DNA of 64,000 bases from NCBI RefSeq assembly GCF_003591175.1, contig NZ_QYYG01000001.1:620001-684000 (forward strand). Reading direction: 5' to 3'. Under the pieces are notes generated by a model. The model saw only the letters and a program-made list of their open reading frames with translations. It was not told the origin of the DNA and did not search any database. The DNA comes from Serratia inhibens (lineage in GTDB: Bacteria > Pseudomonadota > Gammaproteobacteria > Enterobacterales > Enterobacteriaceae). The number at the start of each line of letters is the position of its first letter. The first letter of the stretch is position 1. The position numbers and the translations under genes are program-made. Of the stretch, positions 9,240-18,430 are shown piece after piece.

Positions 9240-9787
9240 CAGCGCCTCAGCTTTAAAATAGCGATATTCCAAGAGTTCATTTAATTGCGTTCACTGTATA
9301 GCGATGCGGTTCTTCGATTTAAACCCTTTGTGTGGTTGCCAATAAAAAACACCATAATGATGATATAAATATTCAGCGAGTAATAATTTACTTCAGCATT
9401 TACACATTGAAATAGAGCGAGATGAAATAACGCCAAAATGACATTTTTGATTTTCTATTAATAACCTGAGTAAAACCTGCCGATGCAACATGCCATTCAT
9501 AATCCCTTTTTGCCGTTTTTTTACTCAACCGCAACCTCGTCGGAACTCCAGAGGCATTTGTGACGCTTATTGCTATCACGTTATACTTTGCGAATGCCGA
9601 ACAACAGCGTGCCGCAGAGATTATTTCCCCCTGCCGGGCACAGGTGCCCTATTGTTTGATCGCGCACCTGATTTGGCGCCGTCGGATAAGCGTATGATGG
9701 GCGCACAGGGTCTGCTTGTTTTAGCCGTATAAATCAGTCAGCTACTCCCCGCCACCGTGGCGGCGAACGCAAAGGATGTTTATCAAG
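9240..9787. other. 548-bp AT-rich intergenic region upstream of manA
   Basis: It holds the upstream region of the divergent small secreted gene (start 9239) and of manA (start 9788). The first ~250 bp are AT-rich. An open frame at 9490-9732 has no family resemblance or good ribosome site. A short GC palindrome (about 9750-9763, GCCACCGTGGC) lies just before the manA start. No RNA gene or repeat was recognised. Confidence 0.5.
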
Positions 9788-10966
9788 ATGCAAAAAATGA
9801 CCAACGCAGTGCAAAACTACGCATGGGGCAGTCACGACGCCTTAACCCGGCTGTATGACATCGCCAACCCGCAGGGGAAACCGATGGCGGAGCTGTGGAT
9901 GGGCGCTCACCCGAAGAGCAGCTCCAGCGTGGCGGATGCCAACGGCAATTTGCGCTCACTGCGCGACGTCATTGATGAAGACCAACCCAAACAGCTGGGC
10001 GTCGACGTTGCCCGCCGCTTTGGCGAACTGCCGTTCCTGTTTAAAGTACTGTGCGCCGATCAGCCGCTGTCGATCCAGGTGCACCCAAGCAAGTCCGCCG
10101 CCGTTGCAGGTTTTGCCAAAGAAAACGCCGCCGGCGTTCCGCTGGATGCGGCCGAGCGCAATTATAAAGACCCTAACCACAAACCGGAGCTGGTGTTTGC
10201 GCTGACGCCTTTCCTGGCGATGAACGGCTTCCGCGAGCTGTCCGACATTGTTTCTCTGCTGCAGCCGATTGCCGGCGCGCATCATGATATCGCCGCCTTC
10301 CTGCAACAGCCGGACGTTGCGCACCTGTCAACGCTGTTTGCCAGCCTGCTGGCGATGAGCGGCGACCAGAAATCACTGGCGCTCGGGGTGCTGAAAGCCG
10401 CACTGAACAACCAACAAGGCGAACCCTGGGATACTTTGCGCTTTATCGCCGGCTTCTACCCGGACGACAGCGGCCTGTTCTCGCCGCTGCTGCTGAATGT
10501 GGTGCAACTCAAGCCGGGCGAAGCGATGTTCCTGTACGCCGAAACACCGCATGCGTACCTCAAAGGTGTGGCGCTGGAAGTCATGGCCAACTCGGACAAC
10601 GTGCTGCGCGCCGGTCTGACGCCCAAGTTTATCGATATTCCTGAATTGCTGGCCAACCTGCAGTTCCGTCCTCAACCGGTTTCCGGCCTGTTGACCCAGC
10701 CGGAAAAACGCGGCGATGAGCTGTTCTTCCCGATCCCGGTAGAGGATTTTGCCTTCTCGCTGCACGATCTCTCCGCCGCACCGCAAACGCTGGCTCAAAA
10801 CAGCGCAGCCATCGTGTTCTGCGTTGACGGCGAAGCGGTACTGGAAAAACAGGGCCTACAACTGGCGCTGAAGCCGGGCGAGTCCTGCTTTATCGGTGCT
10901 TTCGAGTCCCCGGTCAGCGTTAGCGGTTCAGGCCGAATCGCGCGCGTTTATAATCTGTTGTCGTAG
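9788..10966 (+). CDS. manA: Mannose-6-phosphate isomerase ManA
   Basis: 392 aa. N-terminus MQKMTNAVQNYAWGS matches E. coli ManA; type I phosphomannose isomerase motifs are LSIQVHPSK (zinc ligands) and YKDPNHKPELVFAL. The enzyme interconverts mannose-6-P and fructose-6-P. The ATG at 9788 was chosen because it aligns with the E. coli start; an ATG four codons upstream (9776) is also possible, with AAAGGA before it. A strong terminator follows. Confidence 0.95.
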   Translation: MQKMTNAVQNYAWGSHDALTRLYDIANPQGKPMAELWMGAHPKSSSSVADANGNLRSLRDVIDEDQPKQLGVDVARRFGELPFLFKVLCADQPLSIQVHPSKSAAVAGFAKENAAGVPLDAAERNYKDPNHKPELVFALTPFLAMNGFRELSDIVSLLQPIAGAHHDIAAFLQQPDVAHLSTLFASLLAMSGDQKSLALGVLKAALNNQQGEPWDTLRFIAGFYPDDSGLFSPLLLNVVQLKPGEAMFLYAETPHAYLKGVALEVMANSDNVLRAGLTPKFIDIPELLANLQFRPQPVSGLLTQPEKRGDELFFPIPVEDFAFSLHDLSAAPQTLAQNSAAIVFCVDGEAVLEKQGLQLALKPGESCFIGAFESPVSVSGSGRIARVYNLLS

Positions 10967-11023
10967 TCACTCGGTAAATTTCAGCAAATTAGTTGCTAAA
11001 AAGAGTGGGTTACCTTCACAATT

Positions 11024-11046
11024 AAACGCCTGCGGGCGTTTTTTTG
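11024..11046 (+). terminator. Intrinsic terminator of manA
   Basis: Stem AACGCC / GGCGTT with a 4-nt loop, followed by a T-run continuing to 11046. It lies about 58 bp past the manA stop and 64 bp before ydgA. Confidence 0.88.
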
Positions 11047-11109
11047 TTGGCCCAAATTTGCCCATCCATCTGTTTGCAACAGATGGCTTAATAAAGGATG
11101 AACAGAACT

Positions 11110-12633
11110 ATGAAAAAATCGTTAGTCGCTGTCAGCGTCATTGTGGTTCTTGGCGCGGCATGGACCGGGGCTTCCTGGTACACCGGCAAACTGATCGAAC
11201 AACGGATGGGTGAAGTGGTTGACAACGCCAACAGCCAACTGAAAGCCTACCTGCCGAAAGCCGGTGTCAAACTGGGTTATGAAAATTACCAGCGCGGCAT
11301 TTTCAGCAGCAAAATCCGTTACGTGCTGCGCGCCGACGGCAGCGTCACCACCGACGATGCCGCACTGAAGCCCGGCGACGAAGTGGCGTTCCTGGAAACC
11401 ATCGATCACGGCCCTTTCCCGTTCGCCCAGCTGAAAAAATTCAATCTGTTGCCAAGCATGGCTTCGGTGCATACCGAGCTGGAAAACACCCCGGCAACCA
11501 AAGGCCTGTTTGACATTACCAAAGGCAAGTCGCTGTTCACCGCCGACTCGCGCATTTCATACAGCGGCGACACCTCGTCTGCCATCGACGTGATCCCGCT
11601 GGAATACGCCAAAGACAAATCGGCGCTGAAGTTCAGCGGCGCAACCATCAATGCCGATGTCTCGCGCGATATGAAAGCCTTCACCCTGGACGCCAGCAGC
11701 GACAGCGCCGTGATCAGCGGCCCGAATCAATTCGGCCAAACCGAACAGGTTACCTTGCAGGGCGCTACGCTGAAGAGCCAGACCCATGCCGGCCAGTTCG
11801 ATCTCAGCCTCGGCAATCAGAACATGGCGGTGAAGCAGGTCAAGATTGCCGTTGACGGCAAAGATACCCTGACGCTGGACGGCTTTAACCTGGCGAGCAA
11901 ATTCGGCGAGAAAGACAATAATCTGAACGGCCAGATCGATTACACCATGGATGCGCTGAAGATCCAGAACAGCGACTTCGGCTCCGGCAAGCTGTCGCTG
12001 AAAATCGACAAACTGGACGCCAAGTCGCTGAAAGAGTTTGCCGACCGTTACAACCAGCAAGCGCTGGCGATGCTGCAACAGGGCCAACCCGTCGATCCGG
12101 TCGCTTACCAGCAGCAAACCACCGATATCTTGCTGCAAAACCTGCCGCTGTTGCTGAAAGGCAACCCGAACATCAGCATCGCACCGCTGAGCTGGAAAAA
12201 CAGCAAGGGTGAAAGTACCTTTACCCTGAATCTGGACCTGACCGATCCGGCGCAGGCCGGCTCCCCGGCACAATCTCCGGACCAGTTGATTGCTCGTTCG
12301 GTGAAAAAACTGGACGCCAGCCTGAGCATTCCGGTCGCAATGGCTACCGAAACCACCTCACAGACGGCGCTGCTGCAAGGCTATAGCGCGGAAGAAGCGC
12401 AAAAACTGGCGCAGCAACAGGTTCAGGGGCTGGCGGCGATGGGCCAGATGTTCAAACTGACCACCCTGAAAGACGACGTGATTGGCAGCAGCTTCCATTA
12501 CGCCGACAACCAGGTTGAACTGAACGGCAACAAAATGACGCTGCAAGAGTTCATCGGCATGTTCGGCCTGTTGGCCGCACCGGCAGAGGAAGGCGCACCG
12601 GCTCAGGACGCCGCTCCGGCACCGGCGCAGTAA
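11110..12633 (+). CDS. ydgA: DUF945 family protein YdgA
   Basis: 507 aa from the ATG at 11110; an ATG at 11098 has no spaced ribosome site, whereas AAAGGA at 11093-11098 serves the second. N-terminal signal/anchor segment (MKKSLVAVSVIVVLGAAWTG) and a long beta-rich, Asp/Lys/Gln-rich periplasmic portion. The beginning aligns well with E. coli YdgA, an inner-membrane-associated protein that dimerises; its function is not established. The C-terminal ~20 residues are an Ala/Pro tail (DAAPAPAQ). It follows manA, as in E. coli. Confidence 0.9.
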   Translation: MKKSLVAVSVIVVLGAAWTGASWYTGKLIEQRMGEVVDNANSQLKAYLPKAGVKLGYENYQRGIFSSKIRYVLRADGSVTTDDAALKPGDEVAFLETIDHGPFPFAQLKKFNLLPSMASVHTELENTPATKGLFDITKGKSLFTADSRISYSGDTSSAIDVIPLEYAKDKSALKFSGATINADVSRDMKAFTLDASSDSAVISGPNQFGQTEQVTLQGATLKSQTHAGQFDLSLGNQNMAVKQVKIAVDGKDTLTLDGFNLASKFGEKDNNLNGQIDYTMDALKIQNSDFGSGKLSLKIDKLDAKSLKEFADRYNQQALAMLQQGQPVDPVAYQQQTTDILLQNLPLLLKGNPNISIAPLSWKNSKGESTFTLNLDLTDPAQAGSPAQSPDQLIARSVKKLDASLSIPVAMATETTSQTALLQGYSAEEAQKLAQQQVQGLAAMGQMFKLTTLKDDVIGSSFHYADNQVELNGNKMTLQEFIGMFGLLAAPAEEGAPAQDAAPAPAQ

Positions 12634-12651
12634 GCAATAAATCGTTGTTCC

Positions 12652-12682
12652 CCGGGGCTCCTGTACGGAGCCCCGGTTTTAT
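12652..12682. terminator. GC-rich terminator between ydgA and the serine hydrolase
   Basis: Perfect 10-bp stem CCGGGGCTCC / GGAGCCCCGG (12652-12661 with 12667-12676), 5-nt loop, then TTTTATT on the plus strand. It lies 18 bp past the ydgA stop and also just beyond the 3' end of the convergent hydrolase gene, so it may serve both. Confidence 0.85.
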
Positions 12683-13836
12683 TCCCCAATCCCATACACC
12701 GCATCGCGGATCTGCTGCGGATACAGCCCGCACATCCCTTCGAACGCCGTGTTGGTCAACGCCACCACGCTTAGCGCCGCCTGCGGATCGTAGAACCAGC
12801 TGTGGCCATACACACCGCCCCATTGCAGGGTACCGTTATGCTGCGGCGTGGCCGCCAGTTGCGCGTCTGCCAGTACCGCGCCGCCAAAACCAAACCCCCA
12901 GCCCGGCCCCTGAACCTCGGCTTCAGCCCCAACGTGCGGCTGGCGCATCAGCGCCACGGTCGCCGGCTGCAAAATGCCCTCACCGCCAGTGCGTAGCGTC
13001 TCCACCAGTCGCAGTACATCGTCGGCGTCACCGACCATTCCGGCACCGGCGGACGGGTACGCCTGGCGATCAAAAGCGCGCGAAGGGGCGAATTCGACGT
13101 CAAAACCAAAACCTTCCGGCAGCGTCAACAGCAGGCCGTCGTGCATCGGCTCCGGGCGTGCGGCGTTGTTGTAATAGGCCGTCGCCAGATTGTCGGGATC
13201 GGCGGCGTAAAAACCGGTGTTGCCCAGCCCCAACGGCTGCGCCACCCATCGGTTGAACAACTGCGGCAAAGGTTCGTCTGCCGCCTGCTCCAGCACCGCA
13301 CCCAGCACGTCGATCGCCAGTGAATAATTAAATGCGCTGCCGGGTTCGGCCAACAGCTCCGCCTGCGCCAGCAACTGCAAATTCTGCTCCAGCGTCAGTG
13401 ACGACAGCTCAAGGCCATCTTTAACGCCCAACCGCTGATAGGGGCCCTCTGCGGGCTGATTCATACGGTAATCCAGCCCTGCGGTGTGGCTCAGCAGATG
13501 ACGGATTTTAATCTCCGGGCGGCGACCGTCGGCCAATGCCGGGGTGAACCACGGCAGCCAGCGACTTACCGCATCGTCCAGGCTCAGTTTTTGTTGTTCG
13601 ATCATGCGCATCGCCGCCAGCGTGATATAAGGCTTGGACACCGACGACAGGCGGAACTGCGTTTCACGCCGCATTGGCCGCTGCAATTCACGGTCGGCAT
13701 AACCGGCAGCCCCGGCATAAACCAGTTCACCCCGTTGCGCCACCAGCACCACGCTGCCCACCAGGCGCCCTTCGTCGATCGCCCTTTGGCTGACCGCCTG
13801 CACTCTTTCTGCTAATGACTGATTCGCTGTCGACAT
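12679..13836 (-). CDS. Serine hydrolase of the beta-lactamase/EstB family
   Basis: 385 aa with no evident signal peptide, so probably cytoplasmic. Catalytic SxxK is S65-V-S-K68 in FRLSSVSKPY; a Tyr in FNYSLAID fits the YxN/YxL general base; the C-terminal KTG of true class C enzymes is replaced by GGVYGHSWFYDP, as in EstB-type esterases. It may hydrolyse esters or act as a D-amino-acyl hydrolase rather than confer resistance (inference). A LysR gene is divergent across 102 bp and probably controls it. Confidence 0.82.
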   Translation of the reverse strand: MSTANQSLAERVQAVSQRAIDEGRLVGSVVLVAQRGELVYAGAAGYADRELQRPMRRETQFRLSSVSKPYITLAAMRMIEQQKLSLDDAVSRWLPWFTPALADGRRPEIKIRHLLSHTAGLDYRMNQPAEGPYQRLGVKDGLELSSLTLEQNLQLLAQAELLAEPGSAFNYSLAIDVLGAVLEQAADEPLPQLFNRWVAQPLGLGNTGFYAADPDNLATAYYNNAARPEPMHDGLLLTLPEGFGFDVEFAPSRAFDRQAYPSAGAGMVGDADDVLRLVETLRTGGEGILQPATVALMRQPHVGAEAEVQGPGWGFGFGGAVLADAQLAATPQHNGTLQWGGVYGHSWFYDPQAALSVVALTNTAFEGMCGLYPQQIRDAVYGIGE

Positions 13837-13938
13837 GTTTTGTTGTTCTCTTTGAAGGAATAGAATCAGTCTATCCCGTCTATTATAAAATTAAATACCG
13901 GGTTACTTAACGAATCATTAAGCAGGGGTTAGCAATCG

Positions 13939-14868
13939 ATGAGTTCACTGTTACAGCTGCTGCCGTTCTTCGAAGCCGTCGCCCGGCTGGGTAGCTTTAC
14001 CCAGGCGGCCAACCAGTTGGGTGTTACGCCACCGGCGGTGTCGCAAAACATTCAGGCACTGGAAACGCGGCTGGGCGTCAGGCTGTTCAATCGCACCAGT
14101 CGTTCGGTACGGCTGAGTGACGAAGGGAAGATTTTTTACCGGCGGGTGGCGCCGGCCATGAGCCAAATCGACGTGGCGGCGGACGATCTCCGCACCCTGC
14201 GCGGGCAACCTTCCGGCCTGCTGCGCATTACCTTGCCGCAACTGGCCGCGTCCCTGTTGGTGATGCCTTATCTGGCGGAGTTTCAGGCACGTTATCCCGA
14301 AGTACAGCTTGAGCTGTTTACCGACGACCATTTTTCCGATCTGGTGCTCGGCAGCTTCGATGCCGGCATCCGTATGCGTGCGATGTTGCAGAAAGACATG
14401 ATTGCGGTGCCGATCGATAACGGCCAGCGACGGGTGGTGATCGCCTCTCCCGGCTATCTCGCGCAGCACGGCGTACCGCTAACGCCGGCGGCACTGAGCG
14501 AGCATAATTGCCTGCGCTACCGTTTCCCCGGCAGCGGCAAATTTGAGTCCTGGTATTTCAGGCAGGATGGCGGGCACCTGACGCTGGAGGTCGGCGGTAG
14601 CCTGATTTTCAATGAGGATCGGCTGATAAAAGACGCCGCGCTGGCGGGGCTGGGCATTACCCAGCGTTTTCGCGGTACGGTGCAGCGCGAACTGGAAAGC
14701 GGGCAACTGGTGGAAGTATTGGCGGATTACGCCGGCGATTCGCCCGGTTTTTTCATCTATTTCCCTGCCAGCCGTCATATGCCGCTCAAGCTGCGGGTAT
14801 TTATTGATTTTATGCGCGAGAAGCAGGCGTTGCAGGATATGCCCCAGAGCGCCATTACGGCGCCCTGA
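13939..14868 (+). CDS. LysR-family regulator, divergent from the EstB-like hydrolase
   Basis: 309 aa. Canonical LysR HTH (PFFEAVARLGSFTQAANQLGV, then TPPAVSQNIQALETRLG) and a substrate-binding domain of the CrgA/DmlR type (LDAGIR-like SFDAGIRMRAMLQ, LAGLGITQRF). Divergent orientation from the serine hydrolase suggests local control. It ends 9 bp before the convergent ampC stop. The ligand is unknown. Confidence 0.82.
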   Translation: MSSLLQLLPFFEAVARLGSFTQAANQLGVTPPAVSQNIQALETRLGVRLFNRTSRSVRLSDEGKIFYRRVAPAMSQIDVAADDLRTLRGQPSGLLRITLPQLAASLLVMPYLAEFQARYPEVQLELFTDDHFSDLVLGSFDAGIRMRAMLQKDMIAVPIDNGQRRVVIASPGYLAQHGVPLTPAALSEHNCLRYRFPGSGKFESWYFRQDGGHLTLEVGGSLIFNEDRLIKDAALAGLGITQRFRGTVQRELESGQLVEVLADYAGDSPGFFIYFPASRHMPLKLRVFIDFMREKQALQDMPQSAITAP

Positions 14869-14877
14869 GGCTGCGAC

Positions 14878-16014
14878 CTAGTGTTTTTCCAATGCCTGCA
14901 CGATGTGGTAAGTGGCCGCCACCCGATCGTCATTCGGGAACCATTTGTTGGCCAGCATCACCACGGCAATCTTTTGCTTGGGCAAAAACACCGCGTAGGT
15001 AGAGAAGCCGCCGGTCGAGCCGGTTTTATTGAACCAGGCCGCACCCTGTTCCCGTTGCGGCGGAGTGATGGCAGTGGCCGGCGTGCCGTTCATGATCATC
15101 CCGGCATTGTTGCCCTCCGTCAGGCGCGCCGGCTCCACCGGATAAGGATAGCTTTCCCACATCAGATCCTGGGTGAATACCCCCGCACGGTAATAGCCGG
15201 TATGGGTTTCGTCCAGCGCCTTGCGCCATTTGTCCCCCACCTTCGCGACCTGCATATTGGCCTCGAGGTAGCGGATAAGATCCTGCGCATTGGATTTCAC
15301 GCCGTAGGATTCGGCATCCAGCGGCCCCGGAGTGACCCGCACCGGCTGGTCTTTTTTGTTGTAGCCCTGGGCGTAATTCGCCATTTGGCCGGTCGGCACG
15401 TTAATGTAGCTGTGCGTCAGCCCCAGCGCCGGGAACAAGCGTTGCTCCATCGCCTGAGCAAAGGGCTGGTTCAGGCTTTTGGCCGTGATCATCCCCAGCA
15501 TGCCGATACCCAGATTGGAATAAACGCGGGTGCTGCCTGCCGGTTGCGATGGCTGCCATTGCTTGTAATAGGCCATCAACTGCGCATCGTTGGTCACCTC
15601 GTCCGGCACAAACAGCGGCAGCCCGGAGGTGTGAGTCGCCAGATTCAGCAGGCTGACATGGTCAAACGCGCTGCCGCGCAGCTCCGGCAAGTAACGACTG
15701 GCCGGTTCGGCGAACGACAGTTTGCCCTCATCGTTGGCATAGGCCGCCAGCGTGGCGGTGAAGGTTTTGCTCAGTGAGCCGATTTCAAACAGCGTCTGGT
15801 TGGTGATGGGTTTGCCGGTCTGTTTGGACGCCACGCCATAATGATAAAACTGCTGTTTCCCTTCCACCGATACCGCGATCGCCATGCCCGGCACGCCGTA
15901 TTTCTGCATCAGCGGTTGAATGATGGCATCGATGTCGGTTTTATCTGCGGCATGGCCTGCCGGTATCGCCAGAGCGGTCAGCAACGCCACCGCCAGCTTA
16001 TGGGTTCTCTTCAT
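14878..16014 (-). CDS. ampC: Class C beta-lactamase AmpC
   Basis: 378 aa. Signal peptide [22 protein letters not shown], then the mature enzyme with SLSK (nucleophile Ser), YSN in RVYSNLGIG and KTG in [10 protein letters not shown], the three class C motifs. It hydrolyses penicillins and cephalosporins in the periplasm. An upstream in-frame start would add 57 residues and bury the signal peptide, so 16014 is preferred. The divergent ampR implies induction by cell-wall muropeptides. The leader is long and contains an ERIC element. The protein resembles Serratia marcescens AmpC but has many substitutions relative to the sequence I recall. Confidence 0.95.
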   Translation of the reverse strand: MKRTHKLAVALLTALAIPAGHAADKTDIDAIIQPLMQKYGVPGMAIAVSVEGKQQFYHYGVASKQTGKPITNQTLFEIGSLSKTFTATLAAYANDEGKLSFAEPASRYLPELRGSAFDHVSLLNLATHTSGLPLFVPDEVTNDAQLMAYYKQWQPSQPAGSTRVYSNLGIGMLGMITAKSLNQPFAQAMEQRLFPALGLTHSYINVPTGQMANYAQGYNKKDQPVRVTPGPLDAESYGVKSNAQDLIRYLEANMQVAKVGDKWRKALDETHTGYYRAGVFTQDLMWESYPYPVEPARLTEGNNAGMIMNGTPATAITPPQREQGAAWFNKTGSTGGFSTYAVFLPKQKIAVVMLANKWFPNDDRVAATYHIVQALEKH

Positions 16015-16091
16015 GATAACAAGCTCATTTTGTTGAAGGGCTGCCGCCAATAGATTTTTTGTCAGTCGGCGTAACCCTATCCTTGAGTGAT

Positions 16092-16150
16092 TATACCCGG
16101 TGAATTTCACGTTGCAGCCAACAACGCTGCGGCCTGAAAGGTACGGGCAT
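16092..16150. repeat. Short ERIC element (internal deletion) in the ampC leader
   Basis: Begins TATACCC and ends ACGGGCAT, matching ERIC termini (ATACCC...ACGGGTAT) with one change. It retains the outer arms with TTTCA/TGAAA and GTTGCAG/CTGCGGC but lacks the central ERIC segment, leaving about 59 bp. It lies 78-136 bp upstream of the ampC start, inside the predicted transcript. Confidence 0.7.
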
Positions 16151-16196
16151 CGATTATTCCTTGGCTCGTCGCAGGATAACCGCAACGAGTGCGCAA

Positions 16197-16225
16197 AATA
16201 TCGGTGTTTATCCCCCGTCTGACAA
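16197..16225 (-). promoter_or_regulatory. Predicted ampC promoter
   Basis: On the minus strand: -35 TTGTCA (16220-16225), 17-bp spacer, -10 GATATT (16197-16202). Transcription would begin near 16190, giving a leader of about 175 nt that includes the ERIC. AmpR is expected to bind in the ~45 bp between this promoter and the ampR start. Confidence 0.5.
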
Positions 16226-16270
16226 GCGATAATAAATTCCCCCAGCCAAAAGAAAAACTTATAGGTTGTT

Positions 16271-17146
16271 ATGCGTAACCGACTGCCGCTGAACGCACTG
16301 CGTGCTTTTGAATCCTCCGCCCGTCACCTTAACTTTACCCGCGCCGGGCTGGAACTGAGCGTGACCCAGGCCGCCGTCAGCCAGCAGGTGCGAATGCTGG
16401 AAGAACAGCTGGGCATTGTGCTGTTCAAGCGCCTGCCGCGCGGTCTGGATCTTACCGAAGAAGGCCAGGCGCTGCTGCCGGTGTTGACCGAATCCTTTGA
16501 CCGTATCGAGTCGATACTGCAGCAGTTTGAAGGAGGCCATTTTCATGAGGTACTGACTATTGCGGTGGTCGGTACCTTTGCGGTCGGCTGGCTGATGCCG
16601 CGGCTGGCGTCGTTCAGGGAGGCCCACCCGTTTATCGATCTGCGCATCTTGACCAACAACAACCTGGTTAATCTGTCGGCGGACGGCATGGATTTCGCCA
16701 TTCGCTTCGGCGAGGGTCTGTGGCCCGCGACCTGCAATATCAAGCTGTTTGACGCCCCGTTGACGGTATTGTGCCCGCCGTCGGTCGCCGTGCGGCTGCG
16801 TTCACCGGAAGATCTTAAAAACGAGCTGCTGATGCGCAGTTACCGCAAGGATGAATGGGAACATTGGTTTGCCGCCGCGCAGATCGCCCCCTGGCGCATT
16901 AACGGCCCGGTGTTCGATGCGTCGAGATTGATGGTCGAGGGGGCGATAAACTGCGGCGGTGTGGCGCTGGCTCCCGCCAGTATGTTCGCCCGGGAGTTGC
17001 AGGGCGGGCTGTTGGTGCGCCCCTTTGCCGCCGAAGCGAACCTGGGCGGCTATTGGCTGACCCGGCTGAAATCCCGCGCAATGACCCCGGCGATGAAAGC
17101 CTTCGAAGGTTGGCTGCAACAGCAGGCCCGGCAAGAACAGGCTTAG
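16271..17146 (+). CDS. ampR: LysR-family regulator AmpR
   Basis: 291 aa. N-terminal [20 protein letters not shown] and [17 protein letters not shown] are characteristic of AmpR, as are [25 protein letters not shown] and [17 protein letters not shown]. AmpR represses ampC when bound to UDP-MurNAc-pentapeptide and activates it with anhydro-muropeptides. It is divergent from ampC across 256 bp, longer than the AmpR-ampC gap I know in Enterobacter and Citrobacter. Its stop overlaps the convergent malI stop by 4 bp. Confidence 0.9.
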   Translation: MRNRLPLNALRAFESSARHLNFTRAGLELSVTQAAVSQQVRMLEEQLGIVLFKRLPRGLDLTEEGQALLPVLTESFDRIESILQQFEGGHFHEVLTIAVVGTFAVGWLMPRLASFREAHPFIDLRILTNNNLVNLSADGMDFAIRFGEGLWPATCNIKLFDAPLTVLCPPSVAVRLRSPEDLKNELLMRSYRKDEWEHWFAAAQIAPWRINGPVFDASRLMVEGAINCGGVALAPASMFARELQGGLLVRPFAAEANLGGYWLTRLKSRAMTPAMKAFEGWLQQQARQEQA

Positions 17147-18174
17147 GCAGAACCGCGCTTGATCAGTCGCGGCGGCAGAATGACGTTTTGCGTCGGCAGC
17201 CCGGCGTCGCCAATCCGCTGCAACAAGCGTGAAGCCGCGCTGCGCCCAACCTCCAATGCCGAACTGGACACCAGAGTCAGCGGCGGTTCGGTCAGTTCGG
17301 CTTCGGGCACGTCGCCAAAGCCAATCAGCGCCACCTGTTGGCCATAATAGGTGTCCACGCCTTCCGAACCTATGCTGCGCCCGCTGCGCACAATGCCGAA
17401 ATAAGCGCCCAACGCCACCGACGCCTTGTGACACACCAGCGCGCTGATGTTCGGGTATTGGCGCAGCAGGTTTTCCGCCGCCTCCGCCGCTGCCCGCTGA
17501 TGGCCATCGCATTCGACAATCCATTCGGCGCGGAAAGGCAGGCCATACTGCACCAGCGTGGCGCAAAATCCCCCCAACCGTTCCGCACGGGTCAGTGAGC
17601 TGCTCTGGCCGCCCAGATAAGCAATTTGGCTGTGGCCGCGTTTGATCAGGAATTCCGTGGCCATCTTGGCCGCCTGCATATTGTCCGGGCGCACCACGTC
17701 GACCCCTTCCAGCCCGTTCGAACGCGCGGCGCACACCAGGGGAACGCCTTGCTCAGCGGCCCTTTCCTTCAGGCCCGCCGCCGAACGCATACCGCCCGCC
17801 AGCACCATACCGTCGACGCCGTGCTCCAGCAGGGTGTCAAAACAGCGCATCAGCCCTTTGCCGTCGCGGCCGCTCTGGGTGAGGAACAGCACTTTGCCGT
17901 GCGCCTCCAGCACCTCACTCAGGCCCGCTGTCATTTCGGCATAAAAAGGGTCGCAGATATCGCGCAGGATCAGCCCTATCACGCCTGATTCACCGCCACG
18001 TAACGTCGCCGCCTGGCGGTTGCGCACATAACCCAGCCGTTCGATCGCCTGATTGACCCGCGCCACGGTAGTGGCCGAAATACGGCCCTTGCCGCTCAGC
18101 ACCAGTGAAACGGTAGTGACGGAGACGCCGGCCTGCTGCGCGACATCGGTGATGGTGATCTTTTTGATGGTCAT
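17143..18174 (-). CDS. malI: LacI-family repressor MalI
   Basis: 343 aa (342 in E. coli). HTH KKITITDVAQQAGVSVTTVS at the extreme N-terminus, then a periplasmic-binding-protein fold with VIGLILRDICDPFYAEMTAGL and LGGQSSSLTRAERLGGFCATL, nearly the E. coli MalI sequence. MalI represses malXY and itself. The ATG at 18174 was chosen because it puts the HTH at the start; an upstream frame would add 26 atypical residues. Two palindromic operators lie between it and malX. Confidence 0.93.
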   Translation of the reverse strand: MTIKKITITDVAQQAGVSVTTVSLVLSGKGRISATTVARVNQAIERLGYVRNRQAATLRGGESGVIGLILRDICDPFYAEMTAGLSEVLEAHGKVLFLTQSGRDGKGLMRCFDTLLEHGVDGMVLAGGMRSAAGLKERAAEQGVPLVCAARSNGLEGVDVVRPDNMQAAKMATEFLIKRGHSQIAYLGGQSSSLTRAERLGGFCATLVQYGLPFRAEWIVECDGHQRAAAEAAENLLRQYPNISALVCHKASVALGAYFGIVRSGRSIGSEGVDTYYGQQVALIGFGDVPEAELTEPPLTLVSSSALEVGRSAASRLLQRIGDAGLPTQNVILPPRLIKRGSA

Positions 18175-18274
18175 AACCCCTGCAAGCCCGATCCTGGGCA
18201 TATTGTGCAAACGCTGCAGCCTGAAAGCCATAGGGCCTGTCTCTGAAGCCATGGTATACCGAACCTCTTTGTTC

Positions 18275-18290
18275 GGTAAAACGTTTTACT
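18275..18290. promoter_or_regulatory. MalI operator, malI-proximal
   Basis: GGTAAAACGTTTTACT contains the perfect palindrome GTAAAACGTTTTAC and matches the MalI site pattern (GATAAAACGTTTTATC). It is 101 bp upstream of malI and probably mediates autorepression. Confidence 0.85.
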
Positions 18291-18352
18291 GGCGGAACCA
18301 TTGTCACCGCAAAGCACCGGCCATAATTGTGATTAGCGGCGCATTTTTGCTA

Positions 18353-18368
18353 GGTAAAACGTTTTATC
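18353..18368. promoter_or_regulatory. MalI operator, malX-proximal
   Basis: GGTAAAACGTTTTATC, one base from the E. coli MalI consensus. It lies 63 bp before the malX start and 78 bp (centre to centre) from the first operator. Confidence 0.85.
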
Positions 18369-18430
18369 TTATTTTTACCTAACAGGGGTACCCATCACTT
18401 TTGCACGTTTTTCGCCAGGAGCCGCCGGTC

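Noticed and set aside
9490-9732. 80-aa open frame upstream of manA
   Set aside because: No ribosome site, no domain or codon signal; Cys- and Arg-rich reading of AT-rich intergenic DNA.
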